Below are positions 1 to 5,154 of a DNA stretch of 5,424 bases, piece by piece; position 1 is the stretch's first letter; each line of letters opens with the position of its first letter. The notes beneath the pieces were generated by a model. That model saw only the letters and a list, made by a program, of their open reading frames with translations. It was not told the DNA's origin and made no database searches. Origin of the DNA: Sphingomonadaceae bacterium (GTDB lineage: Bacteria; Pseudomonadota; Alphaproteobacteria; Sphingomonadales; Sphingomonadaceae); the NCBI GenBank assembly GCA_019454625.1, contig JACFNY010000061.1, positions 3,696 through 9,119 of the forward strand, written 5' to 3'. Position numbers and translations under genes: made by a program.

Positions 1-218
1 CGCTGCACGAGCTGGAGCGCAACATCGCGATCAACGAAGACGTGATCCGCTACCAGACGATCCGCGTCGACGCGCTTGAGAAGGAGCCCTCTGCGATGAT
101 GCGCAAGAGCGATCGCGGCGACCGCGACTCGCGCGGTCCGCGTGGCGATCGCGGCGACCGTGGAGACCGCGGCGGTGATCGTGACCGCGGCCCGCGCCGC
201 GAGCGTGAAGGAGAGTAA
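1..218 (+). CDS. rpsF: 30S ribosomal protein S6, C-terminal part (5' end outside window)
   Basis: S6 binds 16S rRNA in the central domain of the 30S subunit as a heterodimer with S18. The reading frame is open from the left edge (first full codon at 3) to TAA at 216-218, giving 71 visible residues. The segment [21 protein letters not shown] (visible residues 3-23) is the typical last strand region of S6. The final 36 residues form a low-complexity tail in which 29 are Arg, Asp or Gly, with repeated RGD/DRG units. Such charged tails occur in alphaproteobacterial S6 proteins and differ from the acidic tail of E. coli S6. The next gene, rpsR, starts 2 nt after the stop, and its Shine-Dalgarno lies inside the last rpsF codons, suggesting translational coupling. 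The identity is secure from the core segment plus the rpsR-rplI context; the start and any promoter lie upstream of the window. Confidence 0.95.
   Translation, partial: LHELERNIAINEDVIRYQTIRVDALEKEPSAMMRKSDRGDRDSRGPRGDRGDRGDRGGDRDRGPRREREGE
109..160 (+). repeat. 16-nt direct repeat inside the rpsF tail (109-124 and 145-160)
   Basis: The 16-mer GCGATCGCGGCGACCG occurs at 109-124 and again at 145-160, a spacing of 36 nt (12 codons), so both copies sit in the same reading frame and encode Asp-Arg-Gly-Asp-Arg. Degenerate copies follow to about 200. This is the DNA counterpart of the Arg/Asp/Gly-rich S6 tail and probably reflects repeat-driven expansion or contraction of the tail rather than a separate element. 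Confidence 0.7.
208..213 (+). promoter_or_regulatory. Shine-Dalgarno of rpsR, inside the rpsF 3' end
   Basis: AAGGAG lies 7 nt before the ATG at 221 and is read through as the last codons of rpsF. This fixes the rpsR start and places its initiation under the ribosomes finishing rpsF. Confidence 0.8.
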
Positions 219-220
219 CG

Positions 221-445
221 ATGGCACGCCCGTTTTTCCGCCGCCGCAAGACCTGCCCGTTCAGCCGGGCCGACGCGCCGAAGATCGACTACAAGGACGT
301 GCGCCTGCTGCAGGGCTTCGTCTCCGAGCGCGGCAAGATCGTGCCGAGCCGCATCACGGCGGTTTCGGCCAAGAAGCAGCGTGAGCTGGCCAAGGCGATC
401 AAGCGCGCCCGCCACCTCGGCCTGCTGCCGTTCCTCGTTCGCTAA
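221..445 (+). CDS. rpsR: 30S ribosomal protein S18
   Basis: S18 is a small-subunit protein that pairs with S6 and contacts the platform of the 30S particle. The product is 74 residues, the usual length for S18 (about 65-85). It begins [15 protein letters not shown], a typical S18 N-terminus with a basic stretch and a single Cys at residue 12. The conserved core follows: [19 protein letters not shown] and then [20 protein letters not shown]. The C-terminal segment [10 protein letters not shown] is also characteristic. The ATG at 221 is chosen because AAGGAG sits 7 nt upstream and the residues from Met1 match the family from the first position. It lies 2 nt after the rpsF stop and 15 nt before rplI, so all three are almost certainly one operon. 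Nothing is unusual about the protein. Confidence 0.98.
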   Translation: MARPFFRRRKTCPFSRADAPKIDYKDVRLLQGFVSERGKIVPSRITAVSAKKQRELAKAIKRARHLGLLPFLVR

Positions 446-446
446 G

Positions 447-452
447 GAAGGA
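447..452 (+). promoter_or_regulatory. Shine-Dalgarno of rplI, decides between two ATGs
   Basis: GAAGGA (part of a longer purine run, 444-452, overlapping the rpsR stop) ends 8 nt before the ATG at 461 and 14 nt before the second in-frame ATG at 467. The spacing favours 461 as the start of L9. Confidence 0.75.
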
Positions 453-460
453 TAAGACCC

Positions 461-1072
461 ATGCCCATGGACATCATCCTGCTCGAGCGCGTCGAGAACC
501 TCGGCGGCATCGGCGACGTGGTTTCGGTGAAGCCCGGCTATGCCCGCAACTTCCTGCTGCCGCGCGGCAAGGCGCTTCGCGCCAACGAGGCCAACAAGGC
601 CAAGTTCGAAGCGAACCGCGAGCGCATCGAGAAGGAAAACGCCGAGAAGCGCTCCGGCGCCGAAAAGGACGCGAAGACGCTGGACGGCGCCAAGATCGTG
701 CTCATCCGCGCGGCGTCCGACGCCGGCCATCTCTACGGCTCGGTCGCGGCCCGCGACATCGCCGAGGCGCTCAGCGAAGCGAACAAGGTCACCGTTCACA
801 AGAACCAGGTGGTGCTGAACACGCCGATCAAGGCGCTCGGCCTTCACAAGGTCCGCATCGCGCTGCACCCGGAAGTCAGCATCGAGATCGAGGCGAACGT
901 CGCCCGCTCGACCGACGAGGCCGATCTGCAGGCGCAGGGCGTCGACGTGCTCGCCGACATGTTCGAGAAGGACGTGAGCGGCTTCACCGAAGAGCGCGAC
1001 CCGAACCTCGAGCCGGGCGAGATCGCTCCGGCCGAGGCCGCGGCCGCGACGGATGGCGAAGCCAACGCCTGA
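461..1072 (+). CDS. rplI: 50S ribosomal protein L9, long form with acidic C-terminal extension
   Basis: L9 binds 23S rRNA near the base of the L1 stalk and helps maintain reading frame. The product is 203 residues, against about 150 in E. coli. The N-terminal domain starts MPMDIILLERVENLGG, and residues 15-42 match the L9 signature position by position: Gly15, Gly18, Val23, Gly26-Tyr27, Asn30-Phe31-Leu32, Gly36 and Ala38. A charged Lys/Glu/Arg-rich connecting helix spans about residues 42-75. The C-terminal rRNA-binding domain spans about 75-148, including AGHLYGSV at 88-95 and GLHKVRIALHPEV at 127-139. Residues 150-203 are an extra tail with 15 Asp/Glu and only 2 Lys/Arg, ending Ala-rich; long L9 forms are common in alphaproteobacteria. 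The start at 461 is supported by GAAGGA 8 nt upstream. Third gene of the operon, 15 nt after rpsR, followed by a terminator. Confidence 0.97.
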   Translation: MPMDIILLERVENLGGIGDVVSVKPGYARNFLLPRGKALRANEANKAKFEANRERIEKENAEKRSGAEKDAKTLDGAKIVLIRAASDAGHLYGSVAARDIAEALSEANKVTVHKNQVVLNTPIKALGLHKVRIALHPEVSIEIEANVARSTDEADLQAQGVDVLADMFEKDVSGFTEERDPNLEPGEIAPAEAAAATDGEANA

Positions 1073-1096
1073 CACGGGCTTCGCGCGTAAAAAAGT

Positions 1097-1126
1097 AGAG
1101 CGGCGCGGGGCAACCTGCGCCGCTCT
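1097..1126. terminator. Bidirectional Rho-independent terminator between convergent genes
   Basis: GAGCGGCGC at 1098-1106 pairs perfectly with GCGCCGCTC at 1117-1125, with an extra A-T pair at 1097/1126. The stem continues inward (G1107-T1116 wobble, G1108-C1115, G1109-C1114) to close a GCAA tetraloop at 1110-1113, a stable GNRA loop. TTTT (1126-1129) follows on the + strand, fitting termination of rplI. Six As at 1089-1094 give a T6 run on the minus strand just past the stem, fitting termination of the methyltransferase transcript. It fills most of the 65-nt gap between the two convergent stop codons. Confidence 0.92.
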
Positions 1127-1137
1127 TTTCTTGATGA

Positions 1138-1749
1138 TCAGCGCTTGCGGAAGATCAGCGAGAGGTTGTTCGCGGGCATGTCCGCAACGCCTTCGAAGCC
1201 CAGGCCGTTCGCTTCGGCCTCGGCCCGCACGTCCTCCAGCATCCTGAGACCCCAGCGCGCGTCGCGGGCCTTGAGGTCGGCATCGAACGCCTCGTTGCTC
1301 GGCGCGGTCGGCGCATCGGCACGGCGGAACGGACCGTAGATGTAGAGGAGGCCGCCGGGGGCAAGGCACGCGCCCGTGCCCCGCATCAGGCCCTCCGTCG
1401 CCGCCCACGGGCTGATGTGCAGCATGTTGATGCAGACCGCCGCGTCGATGCGCAGGGCGGGCCATGTCTCCGCCGCCGCATCGAGATCGAGCGGCGCGCG
1501 CACGTTTTCCAGCCCCTCCGCCGCGAGCCACGCCGCGATGGATTCGCGCGCCTCCGGCGACGGGTCGGACGGCTGCCAGACGAGACCGGGCCGCGCCCGC
1601 GCGAAATGCACGACATGCTCGCCCGTCCCGCTCGCGATTTCGAGGACCAGCCCCGACTCCGGCAGCAACGGCCCGAGAACACCCAGAATCGGGTCGCGGT
1701 TGCGCGCGGCGGCGGGGGCGAAGCGGCGGCTGCAAAAGGATTCAGTCAT
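1138..1749 (-). CDS. DUF938 family class I SAM-dependent methyltransferase (METTL26-like)
   Basis: The 203-residue product is a predicted cytoplasmic S-adenosylmethionine-dependent methyltransferase of the DUF938/UPF0585 family, related to animal METTL26; the substrate is unknown. Visible family blocks are SPAAERN-like FAPAAARNRDPIL at 10-22, the SAM-binding glycine loop LEIASGTGEH at 36-45, WQPSDPSPEA at 58-67 (acidic residue after the second strand), NMLHISPW at 108-115, YGPFRR at 138-143, APSNEAFDADL at 149-159, ARDARWGLR at 161-169 and DMPANNL at 190-196. The family is about 200 residues, so it looks full length. The ATG at 1749 is chosen because GGAAGG (1756-1761) sits 6 nt upstream and homology begins there; the frame stays open further upstream but that part overlaps phhA and looks non-coding. 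It starts 28 nt after phhA, so it is probably the last gene of that operon. The metabolic link to phenylalanine hydroxylation is unknown. Confidence 0.93.
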   Translation of the reverse strand: MTESFCSRRFAPAAARNRDPILGVLGPLLPESGLVLEIASGTGEHVVHFARARPGLVWQPSDPSPEARESIAAWLAAEGLENVRAPLDLDAAAETWPALRIDAAVCINMLHISPWAATEGLMRGTGACLAPGGLLYIYGPFRRADAPTAPSNEAFDADLKARDARWGLRMLEDVRAEAEANGLGFEGVADMPANNLSLIFRKR

Positions 1750-1755
1750 GCTCTG

Positions 1756-1761
1756 CCTTCC
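1756..1761 (-). promoter_or_regulatory. Shine-Dalgarno of the DUF938 methyltransferase gene
   Basis: On the minus strand GGAAGG lies 6 nt before the ATG at 1749. It decides that start over upstream in-frame starts as far out as 1896, which lie within phhA. Confidence 0.75.
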
Positions 1762-1777
1762 GGTTTTCCAGCGCATC

Positions 1778-2650
1778 TCACAACGAAGGCGGCGAGTTTC
1801 CGTAGCGCGCGTAAGCCTGCGTGCCGCGCGTGAACACGCGGTCGGTTTCGAGAACGGTGTCCCCGGGAATGTCGTCCGCGCCGGAAAGATCCGCATAGAC
1901 GGGACCGAAATCGGTGTTCAGCGTCTGCTCCAGCAGGTCCTCGAAGCTGTCGATGACGAAATAGGTCTGCTGGTAGTCGTCGATCCGGTAGCGCGTGCGC
2001 ATGACGCGCTTCAGATCGAAGCCGAGGCGGTTGGGGCTGGGGTCGTCGAGCGCGAAGACGGATTCGCCGAACGAGGACACGATGCCCGCGCCGTAGAGTC
2101 GCAGCGCGCCCTCCTCGCGGATCAGGCCGAACTCGACCGTGTACCAGTAGAGCCGCGCCAGCTTGCCGAGAACGCCCGTGCCCGCCGCCCTGAGGCCGCC
2201 CTCGCCGTAAGCCTGCATGTAGTCCGCATAGACGGGATTCGCGAGCAGCGGCGCGTGGCCGAACACGTCGTGGAACACATCCGGCTCCTCGAGATAGTCG
2301 CGCTGCTCCGGCGTGCGGATGAACCGCCCCGCGACGAAGCGGCGGTTCGCGAGGTGCTCGAAGAACACGGCATCGGGGACGAGGCCCGGCACGGCGACGA
2401 TCTGCCAGCCGGTTGCCTTCATCAGCCGGTCAGACAGCACCGCGAAATCCGGGATTCCGGGCTCGGCCATGCCGAGCGTGTCGAGGCCCTCCAGGAAGGC
2501 GGGCACGACGCGGCCGGGCAACATCCCCGCCTGCCGCGCGAACAGCCGGTCCCACATCGCATGTTCGGCGGGCGTGTAGTCGCCCCAGCGCTGCGGCACG
2601 GTCCAGTCGGCGGCGGCGCCTTCCGGCGGCAGGATGTCGGCATCGGTCAT
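1778..2650 (-). CDS. phhA: Phenylalanine 4-monooxygenase (phenylalanine hydroxylase)
   Basis: The enzyme converts L-phenylalanine to L-tyrosine using O2, tetrahydropterin and non-haem Fe(II); in bacteria it opens aerobic phenylalanine catabolism. The product is 290 residues, the single-domain bacterial type without an N-terminal ACT regulatory domain. The catalytic signature EEPDVFHDVFGHAPLL is at 121-136, giving iron ligands His127 and His132. The third ligand is Glu173 in WYTVEFGL (169-176). This matches the two-His-one-carboxylate triad and spacing of the Chromobacterium enzyme. Other family blocks are FVAGRFIRTPEQRDYLEEPD (105-124), LYGAGIVSSFGE (185-196) and IDDYQQTYFVIDSFEDL (223-239). 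The ATG at 2650 fits the family's N-terminus (TVPQRWGDYTPAEHAMW at 17-33); its Shine-Dalgarno is weak (GCGGG). It lies 49 nt after the dipeptidase and 28 nt before the methyltransferase. No phhB (pterin carbinolamine dehydratase) is in the window. Confidence 0.97.
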   Translation of the reverse strand: MTDADILPPEGAAADWTVPQRWGDYTPAEHAMWDRLFARQAGMLPGRVVPAFLEGLDTLGMAEPGIPDFAVLSDRLMKATGWQIVAVPGLVPDAVFFEHLANRRFVAGRFIRTPEQRDYLEEPDVFHDVFGHAPLLANPVYADYMQAYGEGGLRAAGTGVLGKLARLYWYTVEFGLIREEGALRLYGAGIVSSFGESVFALDDPSPNRLGFDLKRVMRTRYRIDDYQQTYFVIDSFEDLLEQTLNTDFGPVYADLSGADDIPGDTVLETDRVFTRGTQAYARYGNSPPSL

Positions 2651-2652
2651 CG

Positions 2653-2675
2653 CCCGCTGATAACAGAAAAGCGGG
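2653..2675 (-). promoter_or_regulatory. Small inverted repeat just before the phhA start
   Basis: On the minus strand CCCGCT (2670-2675) and AGCGGG (2653-2658) form a 6-bp stem with an 11-nt loop. The 3' arm ends 2 nt before the phhA ATG and contains the only Shine-Dalgarno-like purine run, so it could hinder ribosome access. The stem is short and may be chance. Confidence 0.3.
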
Positions 2676-2699
2676 AAACCGGAATGGCGGCCCCGAAGA

Positions 2700-3866
2700 T
2701 CAGTTCCGCGCGGCGTGTTCCTCGGCGAGGCGCAGGAGCCGCAACACGTTGCCGCTCCAGATCTTCTCGATGTCCGCGTCCGAGAAGCCCTCGGCGTGCA
2801 GGCGCTCGGTGACCTTCGGCAGGCCGCCGATGTCCTCGAGTCCCCTGACGCCGCCGCCGCCGTCCCAGTCCGCGCCGATGCCGACATGATCGACGCCCGC
2901 CACCTCGATGATGTGAAGCAGGCTTTTCATGAAGGCTTCGAAATCCGTGTTCTGGATCGGCTGCACGGCATCGAGCGCGCGCGTCTCGCGCGTCAGCTCT
3001 GCCTGTTCCTCCGGCGTCATCGTGCCGATCCGCTCGAGCTGCGCGAACAGCGCGTTGCGTTCGGGCGTGAAGTTCATCGTGGCGAGGAACACGGTGGTCA
3101 CGCAGATCACGCCGCCCGCCTCGGCGAGCTTGCGGATGCGCGCGTCGTCGAGGTTGCGCGGATTGTCCCATATCGTCTTCGACCCCGAATGGGAGAGAAC
3201 GAGCGGCGTCTTCGACAGCGCCAGCATCTGGTCGAACGCGGCGTCGGAGGAATGGCTCGCGTCGATGACGATGCCGAGCCGGTTCGCCTCCGCCACCCAT
3301 TGCCGCCCGAGCGGGCTGAGACCGTTCCATTTCGGCGTGTCGGTCGCGGAATCGGCGAACTGGTTGTTCTTGCTGTGCACCGGCCCCGCCATGCGCACGC
3401 CGAACTTGTAGAAGTCCTCCAGCAGCGACAGGTCCTCGCCGAGCGGGTAGGAATTCTCGATGCTGAGCCAGCCAAAGCGCTTGCCCTCGGCATCCATCCG
3501 CTTCGCGTCGGCGGCGGTGGAGATGAGCCGGATACGATCCGGGAACTTCGCCAGCGTCGAACGGATGAGATCGGCGCGGCCGAGCGCGAACGCCTTCGCC
3601 TTCGCGAAGCCTTCCGGCGTCACCGGCCCCTGCTCGGTGTAGATGACGAAGAAGCCGCCATCGAGATCGCCCGCGTCCATGCGGCCGAGATCGACCTGCA
3701 CGAGATCGGTGTCGTAGCTGTGCCCGTCGCCGAAGCTCCAGCCCGGACGCGCGAAGTGCATCGGCGTGTCGAGGTGCGTGTCGAGCGTGAGCGTGCGCTG
3801 GTGCAGCGTTTCGGCCTGCGCCGGAAACGCGGCGGCGAGCAGGACAGAGGCAAGAACACGCTTCAT
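2700..3866 (-). CDS. Membrane dipeptidase family (peptidase M19), secreted
   Basis: M19 enzymes are zinc dipeptidases with a TIM-barrel fold, related to renal dipeptidase; many accept dipeptides with a D-residue at the C-terminus. The product is 388 residues, the usual size. Residues 1-18 (MKRVLASVLLAAAFPAQA) form a Sec signal peptide with an AQA cleavage site before Glu19 and no lipobox Cys, so a soluble periplasmic enzyme is expected. Candidate zinc ligands are His31 and Asp33 in LDTHLDTP, Glu137 in GWLSIENSYPL, His205 in IDASHSS and His226 in LVLSHSGSK. Late family blocks are DHVGIGADWDGGGG (326-339) and WSGNVLRLL (370-378). The start at 3866 is chosen over an in-frame ATG at 3884 because GGAG lies 7 nt upstream and it gives a clean signal peptide. 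It is probably the first gene of a dipeptidase-phhA-methyltransferase operon. Substrate cannot be read from sequence. Confidence 0.95.
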   Translation of the reverse strand: MKRVLASVLLAAAFPAQAETLHQRTLTLDTHLDTPMHFARPGWSFGDGHSYDTDLVQVDLGRMDAGDLDGGFFVIYTEQGPVTPEGFAKAKAFALGRADLIRSTLAKFPDRIRLISTAADAKRMDAEGKRFGWLSIENSYPLGEDLSLLEDFYKFGVRMAGPVHSKNNQFADSATDTPKWNGLSPLGRQWVAEANRLGIVIDASHSSDAAFDQMLALSKTPLVLSHSGSKTIWDNPRNLDDARIRKLAEAGGVICVTTVFLATMNFTPERNALFAQLERIGTMTPEEQAELTRETRALDAVQPIQNTDFEAFMKSLLHIIEVAGVDHVGIGADWDGGGGVRGLEDIGGLPKVTERLHAEGFSDADIEKIWSGNVLRLLRLAEEHAARN

Positions 3867-3873
3867 TTCAGGT

Positions 3874-3877
3874 CTCC
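3874..3877 (-). promoter_or_regulatory. Shine-Dalgarno of the M19 dipeptidase gene
   Basis: On the minus strand GGAG sits 7 nt before the ATG at 3866. It lies between the two candidate ATGs (3866 and 3884) and so supports the downstream one. Confidence 0.75.
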
Positions 3878-3903
3878 GTGTCATGGTGCAGAGGCGAACG
3901 CCT

Positions 3904-3948
3904 TGCCGGTCGATCCGGTCGGAGAGATCGTTCCGGAATCGACCGGCA
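3904..3948. repeat. 45-nt inverted repeat in the gap upstream of the dipeptidase
   Basis: TGCCGGTCGAT at 3904-3914 pairs perfectly with ATCGACCGGCA at 3938-3948. With A3937 bulged, CCGG at 3915-3918 also pairs with CCGG at 3933-3936, giving 15 bp around a 14-nt loop. No T run follows on either strand, so it is not a classical Rho-independent terminator. It lies 38 nt upstream of the dipeptidase ATG and 84 nt past the stop of the membrane-protein gene. It could end or stabilise the upstream transcript, lie in the dipeptidase leader, or bind a regulator. No convincing -35/-10 pair was found in the 3867-4032 gap. Confidence 0.7.
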
Positions 3949-4032
3949 CGCGCTCGTCAGGTTTTCGAACTCCGAAGCCCTGGGACGGCATCGGGTGTCC
4001 GTTATCAACGAACGCGATTGGAATGGGGGGCA

Positions 4033-5142
4033 TCACGCGTCCGCCGCGCTGCGCCTGACGAGCCGCGCGACGCCGAGGGTGAGCAGCGGCACAACGAACA
4101 CCGCGAGCATGACGTAGCCGAACGCGCCGTAGCCCGATGCGATGAGATCAATGAGGCCGATCCGCGCTGCAATGAACGCGCAGCCGACGAGGACGGCGAC
4201 CGATACCCCGAGACGGGCCAGCGGCGGGAAGCCTCCGCCACGCGCTTCCACGACTCCGGCGATACGCTCGTTGAGCGCGTTCACGATGCCGACGCCGGTT
4301 TCAAGGAGCGCGCAGAAGATCATCAGCTGGAACCCGATCTGAAGCCACGGCGCATCCATCCGGCGAAGCAGGAAATCGGACGGCAGGGCTGCGCTGCCGA
4401 TCTCGGGGTAGAAAGCGACCATGCACAGAAAGAAGGCGATCGCCGGAAGCATGGCAAGCGGGCCTGCGATCGCACCCGCCACAACCGCGTCGCGCGGACG
4501 CGTGAAATGCGGCACGAACGACAGGACCGCGACCGCGCCGATCACGTTGTAGCTGGCGTAGGTGAGGCCGCCCGTGAACCAACCCGTCGTCGGCACGTCG
4601 CGCGCAAGTGCCGGCACGATCTGATCGCCGAAAGTCGACAGCGCGAGAACGAGGAAAACCGCGTAGGTTATGTAGATGAAGCTCGACGCATATTTGAACA
4701 GGTGCTCGGCCCCCGTATTGCCGAAGCTCGTGATCGCGGCGATCGAGCCGACAAGGAAGACGGTTCCGACGATTTCCGGCAAACCGAAAACCTCCGAGCC
4801 GATCGTGCCCGCAGCAGCCGCGACCACGGCGAGAACAAGCGCCAGCAACAGGAGATAGGCGATCTCGAACACGACCCAGAACGGGACGAGCAGCGCCTTG
4901 AAGAAGGTGCGATAGTCGTAAACCGCGAAGCGATTGGAGAACAGGAACGTCACCGCGCACACGACGCTCCAGACGAGCATGGCGAGCAGGATGCCCATGA
5001 GTCCGCCGAACGGTCCGCTGCCGAGAAAGAACTCGGCCAGCTCGCGGCCCGTCGCATAGCCGCCGCCGATCACCACCCCCTTGAAGACGAGTCCCGGCAG
5101 CAAGAACCGCTGGAACCAGCTCGATGTTGTCCCTTCCCCCAC
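4033..5142 (-). CDS. YkvI-like multi-pass membrane protein, putative transporter
   Basis: The 369-residue product is very hydrophobic with about ten predicted membrane segments, roughly at 14-36, 43-68, 84-112, 123-140, 151-170, 195-211, 218-246, 265-290, 309-328 and 332-358. It resembles the YkvI family, thought to belong with the LeuT-fold amino-acid/Na+ symporter group; the substrate is not known. Its most telling motif is KGVVIGGGYATGRELAEFF (21-39), a glycine-rich break in the first helix as seen in that fold. The C-terminus LVRRSAADA is short and basic, suggesting a cytoplasmic end. Two GTG starts are possible. The one at 5142 has AGGGTGA 5 nt upstream; the one at 5151 overlaps the preceding stop as GTGA and would add three residues, but lacks well-spaced Shine-Dalgarno bases. 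Either way the gene is coupled to the upstream DUF1611 gene, suggesting related function. Gene-family call fairly sure, transport role inferred. Confidence 0.85.
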   Translation of the reverse strand: MGEGTTSSWFQRFLLPGLVFKGVVIGGGYATGRELAEFFLGSGPFGGLMGILLAMLVWSVVCAVTFLFSNRFAVYDYRTFFKALLVPFWVVFEIAYLLLLALVLAVVAAAAGTIGSEVFGLPEIVGTVFLVGSIAAITSFGNTGAEHLFKYASSFIYITYAVFLVLALSTFGDQIVPALARDVPTTGWFTGGLTYASYNVIGAVAVLSFVPHFTRPRDAVVAGAIAGPLAMLPAIAFFLCMVAFYPEIGSAALPSDFLLRRMDAPWLQIGFQLMIFCALLETGVGIVNALNERIAGVVEARGGGFPPLARLGVSVAVLVGCAFIAARIGLIDLIASGYGAFGYVMLAVFVVPLLTLGVARLVRRSAADA

Positions 5143-5147
5143 GCGGT

Positions 5148-5154
5148 TCACCCT
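5148..5154 (-). promoter_or_regulatory. Shine-Dalgarno of the YkvI-like gene containing the upstream stop codon
   Basis: On the minus strand AGGGTGA ends 5 nt before GTG at 5142. Its GGTGA matches the 3' half of the Shine-Dalgarno consensus, and its last three bases are the TGA stop of the DUF1611 gene. This favours GTG 5142 over GTG 5151. Confidence 0.5.

Noticed and set aside
109..153. GCGATCGC octamers resembling the cyanobacterial HIP1 palindrome
   Set aside because: Only two copies are seen, both within the repeated Asp-Arg-Gly codons of the S6 tail, and every other feature argues against a cyanobacterium.
50..1735. Long minus-strand open frame opposite rpsF, rpsR, rplI and overlapping the methyltransferase
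   Set aside because: It is antisense to three secure ribosomal protein genes, is Arg/Ala-rich low-complexity translation with no recognisable domain, and is explained by high-GC codon bias leaving few stops.
1376..2812. Long + strand open frame across the methyltransferase and phhA
   Set aside because: It lies opposite two well-supported minus-strand genes with intact catalytic motifs, and its translation shows no family resemblance.
3867..3884. Upstream ATG at 3884 for the dipeptidase
   Set aside because: The six extra residues would put charged residues before an already complete signal peptide, and the GGAG at 3874-3877 is placed for the ATG at 3866.
3867..4032. Search for a sigma-70-type promoter for the dipeptidase operon
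   Set aside because: A TTGATA is present on the minus strand, but no reasonable -10 hexamer lies 16-18 nt downstream, so no promoter is called.
2715..4058. Long + strand open frame opposite the dipeptidase
   Set aside because: It mirrors the dipeptidase gene codon for codon and looks like a high-GC antisense shadow rather than a protein.
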